This document shows, piece by piece, positions 7,186 through 15,483 of a stretch of DNA of 16,924 bases. A model generated the notes under the pieces. That model made no database searches, was not told the DNA's origin, and saw only the letters and a list, made by a program, of their open reading frames with translations. The DNA lies in the NCBI GenBank assembly GCA_964452575.1, contig CAYVMN010000097.1, positions 1 through 16,924 of the forward strand, given 5' to 3'. Both the position numbers and the translations under genes were made by a program. The first letter of the stretch is position 1, and the number at the start of each line of letters is the position of its first letter. Source of the stretch: CAYVMN01 sp964452575 (GTDB taxonomy: Bacteria > Desulfobacterota > DSM-4660 > Desulfatiglandales > Desulfatiglandaceae).

Positions 7186-10100
7186 TCACACAAAAGCCTC
7201 GCTGCAAATGATACGGGGAAACTCCTCGCTTTCCTGTTCGTGCTGACGGCTCTCCTCGTAAACCCGCTCGTGGAGGCCGTGATCGTGGTAAAGGTCGGTC
7301 AGGGATCGGAGCAGGACTGGCCCTATGACGCCATTCCGCCGAAGAGTATTCAACTGCCTCCGTAGCGCTGCTGTGACTGGCCGTTTGAATGCATCCTCCA
7401 ACTTCACTACCTGAGCCTTCAGATCAGTATCTTCCTCCTTTAATTGACTGTAAAAGGCTCTTAACTCGCGTAAAACGTAATTCTGCGATGTGGTCAAGGA
7501 CAAACCATGTTGCACTTGCGCCCTCCTGTGGCGCACCTCATCTGAAAAAATCTGAAGCACCTTCATGACCACCTGATTATGATCTTTAGGCAAGACCGCC
7601 GCAGGTTCACTGCGTGAACATTTGATGCGTCCAAGAACAAGCGGAATATCGCGGGATCGGATCTCCCCGTTATGATCAGTGAGGAAAAGCTGCTGATATT
7701 TGCCCGCCTGGCAAAGCACATAACGGCCTTCTCCGGAGAAGACACCCCGTGCCGACCGTATGCCGTCCCTGAGCGCAGAAATTCTCCGGTATTCCTCAGG
7801 TTCCTTTTCACGCAAAGAGCGCATGAATTCCTCGGCTTCGCTGATGTCCAAAAACTCTCCTTCCTCTTCCTCAAAGAGCGTCAGTTGGGTTCCCTTTTTC
7901 TCGTAGATGGCGAACATGGCCTCTTCATTGATCTGTTCCTCTTTGTCGAGGATAGCAGCATCTTCGCCGATGGTATCGTGTATCTCCTGGATCCTTTTCC
8001 TCAAGACGTCATGCAAACCCAGGTTCCGCTCGAGTTTGAGTTCCGGCAGGAAATTGAATCCCCAGACGCGCTCATTCTCAGTGCCAATCCTGTCGATACG
8101 GCCCAGTCGCTGGATGAGCCGGACCGGGTTCCAGTGGAGATCATAGTTCACGACCACGTCGCAATCCTGGAGGTTGAGGCCCTCGGACATAACATCGGTC
8201 GCAACAAGGATATTGACCCTCTCTTCATCCCTCACTTCAATTTGCGGGTTCGAAAGGGGAGAAAAACGTGCGGCCATGCGTGCCTTGCTCTTCCCGGTGC
8301 CATAAATGGACTCGATGTCAGGTCGTCTTCCCCCAGGGTTGATATTGTCAAACAGATACTGAGCTGTGTCTGCATACTGGGTAAAAATCAATACCTTTTC
8401 CCTCTCCTGAGGTATCACATTCTTAAGACCGGCTATCAGCACCTGGAGCTTGGCGTCCATAGCCGGTGTAATCGGCTCCACGAGATTGATCATCTTCCGG
8501 ATCAGGGCCTGGTCAGCCTTCAGGTGCTCACGGAGGAATTGCTCGTCGAAATCGGCTATAGCATAGCGGCCGGAAAGGGCATATAGAGCGTCCATCAACC
8601 CTTCATCATCATATTGGTCTGACTCATAGAGGAGCTTCTGTGCATCCTCTCCTGCGGGGACGAATCCCTCATCGAGGGCTTCCAGGAAATAACCGTGAAT
8701 TTTATCGAATCGTTCCAGTGTCTTTCGGAATGCATAAACACTCGATTCAAACCGTTTGAAGACCATCACCCTGATCAAACCGCGAAGGTTGACCCCTGCG
8801 CGATGAAGTTCGCGATAAGGGTCTACCTTTTGCTTTTCCGGTCGAACATAGTTCCAGAGCCCATACCTTGCATAGGTCAGCGCCTTCCCTGGCCTGGGGT
8901 TGTATCTTTCTCCTGCCGGTCCGCCCAGGTAACCGCGTATACGGTCGTAGAGCCCCGCGTAGGTATCTTCAATGCTGTAGCGAAGGGTCTCCAATTCACG
9001 CTCCGGGAAGTACTGGTGCCTGCCACCCACCATGACATAGGCCCTTTTCTCACCCCCCAGGTAGGGGCGAGCTTTTATATCGGACAGTTCCTTCAGGGAC
9101 AGGCCTGTATCCTTGGCATATCCGTACCAACGGAGGATGTGCCTCCGGGTCCGGCGGATAAGAAGATGAACCAGTAAATCCTGGAGACGTTTTTGTCCCT
9201 TTTCAATCAAATTGAAGTAAGCTTTTAGGTTGGGAGGGTCAATCGGCAGTTGGGTGACCTCATCCTGGTGGAAGAGCTTGATCTGGTTATAAACATCTGT
9301 AGCGCTACGGTTGCGGGGGGTTGCAGTAAGCATACATACCTTTTTCAATCCCCGCGATAAGAAGTCAGCCAGAACTTCATACCGTTGAGAAGAGTGGTGC
9401 CTGAAGTTGTGGCTCTCATCGATCAAGACAAAGTCACGGTCCCTGTAAGCCTTGCCGTCCAGAATGGACCTGGCCCCTTTCTGATTCGGGGATCTCAATA
9501 GGCTCATGGGTATGATCTTGGCATCCAGGGAGAATTCATCGTCATAGCCTTGCCACATTTCCTCCAAAGGCTTTGGACAGATGATCAAGGGCCGCACGCC
9601 CTGGGTCCGCACAAAATGCTTGAGCACGGCGGCCCCGATGTAGCTCTTTCCCAGCCCAACCACATCGGCGACAAAGGCGCCTCCATGGTCACGGATCATC
9701 TGGACGGCCTGCCGAACAGCCGTCTTCTGAAAATCAGCAAGACTCCTGGTCAATTCGTCGTCCCAGAGAATCTCCCCCCGTTCGCCTTCGTCAAGACGGT
9801 CGGCCACGAGGGCATAAATCGTCTTCATATAAATGTCATGGGGTGTGACGGTCGCCACGGCCCAGGACTGCCTGAGTTCGTCAAGCAGTGCTGTATCGAA
9901 GTCCTGGGATTCCGCCCACAGGGCCTCGAACCATTCGCTCAACCTGGCGTGATTTTCATTGCCGTGCACGACCACATTGAGTTCCGTGTTATGGGTCAGG
10001 CCACTGAGGGTCAGGTTCGACGAGCCGACGATGGCAATTCCCTTCTCGTACCGACCGTCGTTTCGGTAGTCGAAGATATAAGCCTTGGCATGGAGCCTTC

Positions 10101-10524
10101 CTTTGGTATATACCCGCACCTGCATCCTTTTTTCCGTGATCATGCAGACCAAAATCTGAACCAGATTCTGGGAATCGTCCGACTGATCCATGCGCTCAAC
10201 GGTCTTTCGCAGGTTCTGGGCTGTTTGCTCCGTCCTCTTTTTCTGCTCTCTGCGCTTGAGGAATCTCTCTCTTTCCTCAGCCGCAGCAACCAGTTCCAGG
10301 CGCTGATACCCTTCGGCAATCTGCTCGATGGTCTCCCTGTTCGACGTGTTTCCAATTAATAGCCTGAGGCTGGATACGGACGATAGATGTTCCCCCACGG
10401 CCTCCAGGCCAGACAGAAAAAAATACCCAACCGCAAACTTTGCTGCCTCCGTGCTGCCGAGAATCTGATTTATGTGGTCAACAAGCTTTTGTTCCCGATT
10501 ATCTATGATGTCATGGGTTGGCAT
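7186..10524 (-). CDS. PLD-nuclease/superfamily 2 helicase fusion (defence-type)
   Basis: This 1112-aa protein has an N-terminal phospholipase D-like nuclease domain: HAKAYIFD at 145-152 gives the H-x-K-x4-D core, followed by GSSNLTLSG at 167-175. A single HKD motif implies dimerisation or a second degenerate site. An SNF2-like helicase follows: VADVVGLGKSYIGAAVLK (about 285-302, Walker A), VLIDESHNFRHH (about 367-376, DESH box), LTATPRNRSATDVYN (about 400), then LIFTQYADTAQYLF (about 708), ATDVMSEGLNLQ (about 773) and QRLGRIDRIG (about 800). All key residues are present and no stop or frameshift is visible. The ATG lies 2 nt after the methyltransferase stop with GGAAGGACGG upstream, so translation is coupled. 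Such proteins accompany methylases in restriction-like anti-phage loci and probably translocate on and cut unmodified DNA. Its partner genes here are damaged, so its present activity is uncertain. Confidence 0.88.
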   Translation of the reverse strand: MPTHDIIDNREQKLVDHINQILGSTEAAKFAVGYFFLSGLEAVGEHLSSVSSLRLLIGNTSNRETIEQIAEGYQRLELVAAAEERERFLKRREQKKRTEQTAQNLRKTVERMDQSDDSQNLVQILVCMITEKRMQVRVYTKGRLHAKAYIFDYRNDGRYEKGIAIVGSSNLTLSGLTHNTELNVVVHGNENHARLSEWFEALWAESQDFDTALLDELRQSWAVATVTPHDIYMKTIYALVADRLDEGERGEILWDDELTRSLADFQKTAVRQAVQMIRDHGGAFVADVVGLGKSYIGAAVLKHFVRTQGVRPLIICPKPLEEMWQGYDDEFSLDAKIIPMSLLRSPNQKGARSILDGKAYRDRDFVLIDESHNFRHHSSQRYEVLADFLSRGLKKVCMLTATPRNRSATDVYNQIKLFHQDEVTQLPIDPPNLKAYFNLIEKGQKRLQDLLVHLLIRRTRRHILRWYGYAKDTGLSLKELSDIKARPYLGGEKRAYVMVGGRHQYFPERELETLRYSIEDTYAGLYDRIRGYLGGPAGERYNPRPGKALTYARYGLWNYVRPEKQKVDPYRELHRAGVNLRGLIRVMVFKRFESSVYAFRKTLERFDKIHGYFLEALDEGFVPAGEDAQKLLYESDQYDDEGLMDALYALSGRYAIADFDEQFLREHLKADQALIRKMINLVEPITPAMDAKLQVLIAGLKNVIPQEREKVLIFTQYADTAQYLFDNINPGGRRPDIESIYGTGKSKARMAARFSPLSNPQIEVRDEERVNILVATDVMSEGLNLQDCDVVVNYDLHWNPVRLIQRLGRIDRIGTENERVWGFNFLPELKLERNLGLHDVLRKRIQEIHDTIGEDAAILDKEEQINEEAMFAIYEKKGTQLTLFEEEEGEFLDISEAEEFMRSLREKEPEEYRRISALRDGIRSARGVFSGEGRYVLCQAGKYQQLFLTDHNGEIRSRDIPLVLGRIKCSRSEPAAVLPKDHNQVVMKVLQIFSDEVRHRRAQVQHGLSLTTSQNYVLRELRAFYSQLKEEDTDLKAQVVKLEDAFKRPVTAALRRQLNTLRRNGVIGPVLLRSLTDLYHDHGLHERVYEESRQHEQESEEFPRIICSEAFV

Positions 10525-10526
10525 GG

Positions 10527-12830
10527 CTACCGTCCTTCCTCCACGATCTTGATCTCGTCCGGTGTCAGGCCATAGAGGTTATAGACCATTTCGTCGATCT
10601 CGCGCTCACAGCCGCTTATGTCTGCCGCCGAATCTTTCTTTTTGACATCAAGAATTCGATCAACCAACTTCACAATGGGTGCTTGCTTTGCAGCATCTAC
10701 GTCTGGAATAGGGAGTTTCTTCCAGTCGTCTGGGTATAGGTCGGTGTTGCTGCGGCGGTTGGCGCGGAGGAAGTCACGGGCCGTGGAGGAGTTCATCACG
10801 CCGAGCAGATATTTCAAGGCGAAGCGGCGGCTGGTGACCTCTAGTTCCTCTCGCTTCGGGAGGTCGAGTCGCAGTGGCTTTTCGCCACGATAACGCGCAG
10901 ACTTTTTCAGTGACGCGTTTCGGACGCCATGCAATGAGTACCAAGGAAGGCAAACCATGACAGTGTGATTACACGTTGTCTCATCGACGTCATATGCACT
11001 CCGCAATCCTTCCCCGGCTGTCCGATGGATGAATATCTTTTCCGGCACTGTATAGAGCTCGGGGAACGTCGGTCGCCGGAATAAAGCGGGTGCTCGCGAT
11101 GTTCCCCATTCGAGCCACCTGTTTTCACGAGCAAGCCAACGCTCCAGATGCTTACCCTCGACAAAACGGCGCGGATGCTTCGTGTCTTTTGTATCCGCCA
11201 CCACATCGTCCAGATCGAATGCTCCTTTCGCCACTTTCTCGTTTGCATGAACGACCATGCCAACGCTTATATAGCAGACGCTTCCAAGTTCGATGGTTGT
11301 GCACGAAAATGTTGACACCGCCCTGTCCTCAGGAAAAAACGCACGATACGTCAGCTTATCCTGCTTATCAGTCGGTAGCAGCGTGACTTTCCCGAAGGTT
11401 TGGCGGTGAACACGCCTTTCGGGTTTCAAGTTTGTTCCGTCGCCGCGCTGAAACAAATAGATGACATTGTGAACAGCGGCATCGAAGATTTTTACCTCGC
11501 TACAGAAATCCAGGCGAAGAATGTGGGCGTTCTTGAGGAACCAGTTCTGTGGCCTCTGCGCATATTTGGAATGGCAGAAGGCGTCGGATACGATGAGGGT
11601 ACTGACGCCTCCTGGACACAGGAGCTTGTAGCTTCGCTCGATGAAAGGGACATATAAATCCCACTTTTCCCACAGGGTCTCGTAATGCCCGCTGGCGAGG
11701 ATTTGCTGGCGTTGACTTTGATTCCATTCGCTCTGCTCATCCGCCCGAACGTAAGGGGGATTGGCGAGTGTGATGTTGAAACCGTAGTCGATGCCGAACA
11801 TCCACTCTGGGTCAAAGAAGCCGGAGGATGCATTCTGGTCATACGGATCCCATTCAGCAAGCTGTTTGGCAACGGGTTTGCGCCATCCATCTCTTGTAAG
11901 CAATTCTGAGATCTCCATACGGAGTCTCTGGTCCTGCTGGCGGCATTTATTTTTGGACGTCGTCGTTTTTGCTAGGAAGTGCCGCTCTCGGACGCGTCGG
12001 AGCTCGGCTTCCAGCGCCGCGATCCGTGGGCTGCGCAATGCCATTTGTTTAGGTTTTTCGATCCCGATCAGGGTGTTGGCAGGCACCAGTTTTGTTTCGA
12101 GATTCGGTAGGGGCCGGACGCCTAAATTCTCGGCTGAAGGGTCTACCCTCTGATCTGCAATAAGAGAAATAAAGAACCGCATCTTGGCGATCTGAACAGC
12201 GATGGGCTGGATGTCCACACCATAAAGGCAATTCTCGATCAGGTAGAGTTTCCTGCCATAATCCAGGGTGTTCTTCTCAAAAGCCTCCTCGAGACCGGCT
12301 ATCTGTTGCTCCAGTTCACTCAGGGTGTTCTCCCGGATGGTAAGGTCCTCGATCCGCTCGGCGGCTGCAATGGCATCCTGTAAGCGCTTTTTCTGTCTTT
12401 CTTTCCACTGCTCATTCCTGGGGTCGAGTCGGCCAAGAATGAAGACGAGTTTGTGGAGGATGCCCATCGGGAACGCGCCTGAACCGACGGCCGGGTCAAG
12501 GGCCTTCAACTGATCTATGTGGGCTACGAGGTGTTCCGCTTCCTTGTAGTTTACAATCTCACGTGGGGTGTAGAACGAGCCGGTCTGCTTTCGGGCAGTA
12601 GCGCCGGTTTCGGGGTTGTAGGCAGCCAGGAGATTCTCGAAGATCTTACCTGCCAACTCAGGATCCAGGGCGACCTCCTCTTCAAGCGGGGTGCTTTCCT
12701 CGACCGTAAAGTGATAGTGGTTCAGGGTGTGAATAAGTCCGCGGACCTTGACTCTCTTGAACTTTTTGTCGCCATAGTCTTCGCTAAGGTCCAGTTCGCG
12801 TTCCTCGCCGAAGAAGAGGAAATCCGGCAC
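10527..12830 (-). CDS. Eco57I/type IIG-like adenine DNA methyltransferase, N-terminally truncated
   Basis: The residual frame encodes up to 767 aa from a GTG at 12830 and is part of a longer gene, since homologous-looking coding sequence continues upstream of an in-frame TGA at 12863-12861. Motifs: GSFYTPREIVNY (about 84-95), motif I LDPAVGSGAFPMGIL (about 111-125), motif IV NPPYV (about 356-360), then a target-recognition region with the TaqI-type ending LGVMNSSTARDFLRAN and KKLPIP. N6-adenine methylation is expected. REIVNY is joined directly to KEAEHLV; in related proteins REIVxYMVDE is followed by some 50 further residues before this point, so an in-frame deletion is likely. Together with the lost N-terminus this gene is probably inactive. 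The helicase gene follows after 2 nt in the same operon. It may still be translated, but a shortened active product seems unlikely. Confidence 0.78.
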   Translation of the reverse strand: MPDFLFFGEERELDLSEDYGDKKFKRVKVRGLIHTLNHYHFTVEESTPLEEEVALDPELAGKIFENLLAAYNPETGATARKQTGSFYTPREIVNYKEAEHLVAHIDQLKALDPAVGSGAFPMGILHKLVFILGRLDPRNEQWKERQKKRLQDAIAAAERIEDLTIRENTLSELEQQIAGLEEAFEKNTLDYGRKLYLIENCLYGVDIQPIAVQIAKMRFFISLIADQRVDPSAENLGVRPLPNLETKLVPANTLIGIEKPKQMALRSPRIAALEAELRRVRERHFLAKTTTSKNKCRQQDQRLRMEISELLTRDGWRKPVAKQLAEWDPYDQNASSGFFDPEWMFGIDYGFNITLANPPYVRADEQSEWNQSQRQQILASGHYETLWEKWDLYVPFIERSYKLLCPGGVSTLIVSDAFCHSKYAQRPQNWFLKNAHILRLDFCSEVKIFDAAVHNVIYLFQRGDGTNLKPERRVHRQTFGKVTLLPTDKQDKLTYRAFFPEDRAVSTFSCTTIELGSVCYISVGMVVHANEKVAKGAFDLDDVVADTKDTKHPRRFVEGKHLERWLARENRWLEWGTSRAPALFRRPTFPELYTVPEKIFIHRTAGEGLRSAYDVDETTCNHTVMVCLPWYSLHGVRNASLKKSARYRGEKPLRLDLPKREELEVTSRRFALKYLLGVMNSSTARDFLRANRRSNTDLYPDDWKKLPIPDVDAAKQAPIVKLVDRILDVKKKDSAADISGCEREIDEMVYNLYGLTPDEIKIVEEGR

Positions 12831-12860
12831 CGTGGGTTGGCTGTCTTCCCGGTCAGAAAA

Positions 12861-13052
12861 TCAGTCTATCCGCACATAGTAAGGGTTACCCTTTTCTCCC
12901 AGCGGCTTGTCCAGGCATTCGAAGAGGCCGCCGTTCAGAAAAGGTATATTCTTGAAAAGGGCAAGACCCGAGGCTTTGGCAGCGAAGTCGGTTTCGCTGG
13001 CCCCAAAGGAGTCTTCTGTTATTTCGCGGTCACCAGTCATCCCATAGTTCCG
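12861..13052 (-). pseudogene. Upstream part of the methyltransferase gene, cut off by a nonsense codon
   Basis: In the same frame as the methyltransferase below it, the segment reads MTGDREITEDSFGASETDFA (from ATG 13040), FKNIPFLNGGLFECLD and NPYYVRID, then TGA at 12863-12861, and continues as FSDREDSQPTVPDFLFFGEE into the residual gene. FLNGGLF and RIDGFSDR-type sequence is typical of Eco57I-like methylases at this point, so the TGA probably replaces a GGA glycine codon. The frame is closed upstream by TAG 13055-13053. Some 400 N-terminal codons expected for the family are absent. Confidence 0.75.
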
Positions 13053-13216
13053 CTATCATGTGCCCCCTTATTGGCATGGAAGAGAATATCCTGAAGCAGC
13101 AAACGATCATGTCTCATAATGGAATCGCCCATGGGAACCAGGGTAATGATCTTTACTGGCTCAGGGAGAAGGGGGCCTGTGACGATGTGGTTTGGCTTCA
13201 GCTCAAAGGGTTGCAT
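13037..13216 (-). pseudogene. N-terminal fragment of a large defence helicase
   Basis: A 59-codon frame starts at ATG 13216 (GGGA 6-9 nt upstream) and stops at TGA 13039-13037. Residues 1-33 (MQPFELKPNHIVTGPLLPEP, then VKIITLVPMGDSI) match my memory of the start of about 1000-aa SNF2/DUF3883-type helicases found in DISARM- and Hma-like loci (ELKPG..V.GPLLPEPV.V..V.PMG). After residue 33 the similarity ends and about 26 residues of unplaced sequence run into the methyltransferase relic, whose ATG overlaps the stop. It therefore looks like the promoter-proximal end of a former operon joined by deletion to a downstream gene. It is a remnant, unlikely to be functional. Confidence 0.55.
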
Positions 13217-13341
13217 GGAACATCCCTTTCGGCCTCGGGAATATTAACGCAAGTATGACCAGCACGGGCGATACGCGCGCCATTTACAATCCTCAGGGAT
13301 TCCTTATCTTTTGCCGACTATGTTTGCGGCGCACCAAACGC

Positions 13342-13380
13342 AAAACCCCGTCTTCCATCATTTCGGAGTAACGGGGTTTT
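13342..13380. terminator. Strong bidirectional terminator-like hairpin
   Basis: AAAACCCCGT (13342-13351) and ACGGGGTTTT (13371-13380) form a perfect 10-bp stem, with A-run on one side and T-run on the other, so it can act as an intrinsic terminator in both directions. The loop is 19 nt. It separates the minus-strand defence island from the following region. Between 13217 and 13341 I see no gene or convincing promoter; the island's promoter should be there. Confidence 0.65.
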
Positions 13381-13570
13381 TAAGCGACGATTGAACATCT
13401 CAGCTTTTCATCCCTTAGGGGTTTAACGAAGAGGCCTGTTTGGGAATGCTGCTGACTGTCTTTTATATTTAACTCTTTGTAAAGTCAATGGAAATAGACT
13501 CCTTAACCAGTGACTGCCCGATGAAATGGGTGCATAATAAGAGAGTATGCGTTCACAGGTTCAGCGTTCA

Positions 13571-13663
13571 GGGTTAGAAGAGTCGAAAATGCTCAGGATT
13601 CCGGCTTTCGCCGGAATGACGAAATGAATCCTTTCTGCCCAACGATATTAATGGGTTAGAAGA
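13571..13663. repeat. REP-like hairpin flanked by 11-bp direct repeats
   Basis: ATTCCGGC (13598-13605) and GCCGGAAT (13610-13617) form a perfect 8-bp stem with a TTTC loop, followed by GACG; this resembles the common dispersed ATTCC..GGAATGAC palindromes of proteobacterial genomes. GGGTTAGAAGA occurs at 13571-13581 and again at 13653-13663, flanking it. Otherwise the 13381-13766 stretch contains no gene or recognisable motif. Confidence 0.55.
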
Positions 13664-13766
13664 ACTTTGGACTGTTCAGTGTGAGATGAAAAACGAAAAA
13701 ATATGGATTTTTCCCCTGAAGATTAGTACGTTAACTTAACCCCGTCGCCAGGGCACTTTGAAGTGA

Positions 13767-13856
13767 CCAGCAGGGTTTTTGGTGAATGCGGGGCTTGCAA
13801 AAAGGCAGGCGACCGCAGATTATCTTAAGATATTAGAGGAGATAGGCGTTCTCAGT
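13767..13856 (+). pseudogene. C-terminal fragment of a Fic-family protein
   Basis: The frame after TGA 13764-13766 reads FLVNAGLAKRQATADYLKIL and EEIGVLS. This matches the C-terminal winged-helix tail of Fic (AMP-transferase) proteins, typically xLVxAGIAKRQTASxYLKxLEEIGVL. The catalytic HPFxxGNGR domain and everything upstream are absent. The frame continues to a stop at 14016-14018, with an unrelated piece that includes NGSGKSS, a Walker-A-like string of doubtful meaning. A non-functional remnant. Confidence 0.6.
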
Positions 13857-13995
13857 CTCCATACTAACAATGGCTCAGGCAAAAGCAGTATTGTTCAGTG
13901 CAGGGAACGGGAACTGAGGTCAGCAAAAATGAGTAATTGTCGGTGCTCCAGTGACGAAGGCAATCAGATAAATCCAAATATGAGGTCAAGCGACG

Positions 13996-15483
13996 ATGCT
14001 TACTCGACTGAAGATTAACGGCTTTAAGAATCTGGTGGATGTGGATGTCCGTTTTGGCCCTTTTACTTGCGTAGCCGGTGTCAACGGGGTAGGCAAATCG
14101 AACCTTTTCGACGCGATTCGGTTTCTAAGCATGTTGGCCAACACGACCCTTATTGAAGCGGCACTATCCGTGCGGGCTGAAGGTGGCAGTGCAGCCGATC
14201 TGCGAAGCCTCTTTCACCGCGTAGGGGATCTTTATGCGGACAGAATGTCCTTTGAAGCTGAAATGATCGTCCCGGAAAAGGCCGATGATGATCTAGGACA
14301 AACGGGCGAAGCGAGCATTACCATTCTGAGATACTTTCTTGAGTTAGGCTATCGCGAGGACATCCGGAATACTACCTCTTTTGGATCATTGCAGATCCTG
14401 AAGGAGGAACTTTCCCATATCAAGAAAGGTGAAGCAGGAAAACATTTACTCTTTCCAAGCCAGAAGAGGTGGCGAGACTCGGTCGTGGTTGGCGCCCGCC
14501 GTTCCCCATTTATTTCCACGGAAGGAGAGGGTGAGGGTGTTGTCATAAAACTCCATCAAGATCAAGTTAAGGGTAGAACCCTCTCAAGATCAGCGGCAAA
14601 TCTCCCTCGGACGGTTCTTTCGTCTGCAAATGCCGCCGAAAGCCCAACCGTTCTTTGCGCGCGACGGGAAATGAAATCCTGGCAGATCCTGCAACTCGAG
14701 CCTTCCGCCCTGCGTAAGCCAGACGAGATGAATGCGTCGCCTCATCTTTCAACAAATGGGCAGCATCTTGCTGCGACTCTCTACCATTTGGCCCAGACTA
14801 CCGTGTCAGGTGTGGAAAAATCTGAACAGGTTGTTGACCCTGACTTTACCTATACCCATGTTGCCAACAGACTGGCCACCCTGATTGGTGATGTAAGTAA
14901 GGTGTGGGTTGATCGGGATGACAAGCGAGAGATTTTGACGCTTCAAGTGGAAGGAATTGACGGGACGGATCATCCGGCTAGGTCGTTGTCGGACGGGACT
15001 CTGCGTTTCTTAGCTCTCTCCGTTCTTGAGCTGGATGTCAGCGCTCAAGGAGTGATTTGTCTTGAAGAACCGGAAAACGGGATACACCCTGAACGGATTC
15101 CAGCCATGCTAAACCTGCTTCAAGACATCGCAACAGACCCTGATGAACCGGTGGATGAGACAAATCCTTTACGACAGGTAATCGTCAATACCCATTCTCC
15201 GGCGGTAGTCAGCGAAGTGCCGGACGCGAGCCTTCTGGTAGCTGAAAACAGGGAAGATATGCGAGACGGTCGAAGATTCAACAAAGTCATTTTCAGTTGC
15301 CTTCCAGATAACTGGCGTATGAGGGCACCTGAGAAGCCTTCTATTGTCTCCAAAGGAAGACTTATGGCTTACCTCAACCCCGCTTCATCGCCTCCACCAA
15401 AAAGACCGCCACGCGCAAGGCGTGTTGCAGACCGGGATGACCTTCAGATGTTACTCCCTCTCTGGGGTCGATCTGATGGATGA
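13996..15483 (+). CDS. AAA/ABC-type ATPase of an OLD-like two-gene module
   Basis: This 495-aa ATPase begins MLTRLKINGFKNLVDVDV, the usual start of RecF/SMC-like AAA_21 proteins. Walker A is GVNGVGKSN at 28-36, the ABC-signature-like LSDGTLRFLAL at 331-341, Walker B ICLEEPENGIHP at 354-365 and the switch histidine NTHSP at 398-402. Those residues appear complete. The middle (about 100-290) is variable and the C-terminus is basic and proline-rich (PPPKRPPRARR). It has no membrane segment and is presumably cytoplasmic. The downstream TOPRIM-like gene overlaps it by 8 nt, so the two are translationally coupled and probably form one complex, with ATP hydrolysis controlling a nuclease. Related ATPase/TOPRIM pairs (OLD, PARIS, AbiL type) act in phage defence; that role here is inferred. 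The weak GAGG at 13982-13985 is 10 nt from the start. Confidence 0.88.
   Translation: MLTRLKINGFKNLVDVDVRFGPFTCVAGVNGVGKSNLFDAIRFLSMLANTTLIEAALSVRAEGGSAADLRSLFHRVGDLYADRMSFEAEMIVPEKADDDLGQTGEASITILRYFLELGYREDIRNTTSFGSLQILKEELSHIKKGEAGKHLLFPSQKRWRDSVVVGARRSPFISTEGEGEGVVIKLHQDQVKGRTLSRSAANLPRTVLSSANAAESPTVLCARREMKSWQILQLEPSALRKPDEMNASPHLSTNGQHLAATLYHLAQTTVSGVEKSEQVVDPDFTYTHVANRLATLIGDVSKVWVDRDDKREILTLQVEGIDGTDHPARSLSDGTLRFLALSVLELDVSAQGVICLEEPENGIHPERIPAMLNLLQDIATDPDEPVDETNPLRQVIVNTHSPAVVSEVPDASLLVAENREDMRDGRRFNKVIFSCLPDNWRMRAPEKPSIVSKGRLMAYLNPASSPPPKRPPRARRVADRDDLQMLLPLWGRSDG

Noticed and set aside
7672..8586. Long plus-strand open frame of 304 codons inside the PLD-helicase
   Set aside because: It is antisense to conserved helicase motifs, has no ribosome-binding site and no recognisable domain.
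12519..13094. Plus-strand frame of 191 codons over the methylase relic
   Set aside because: The opposite strand reads recognisable methylase sequence (FLNGGLFECLD, FSDREDS), so this is its antisense shadow.
13571..13663. CRISPR array
   Set aside because: Only two repeat copies of 11 bp with one intervening segment that is itself a hairpin; no cas genes.
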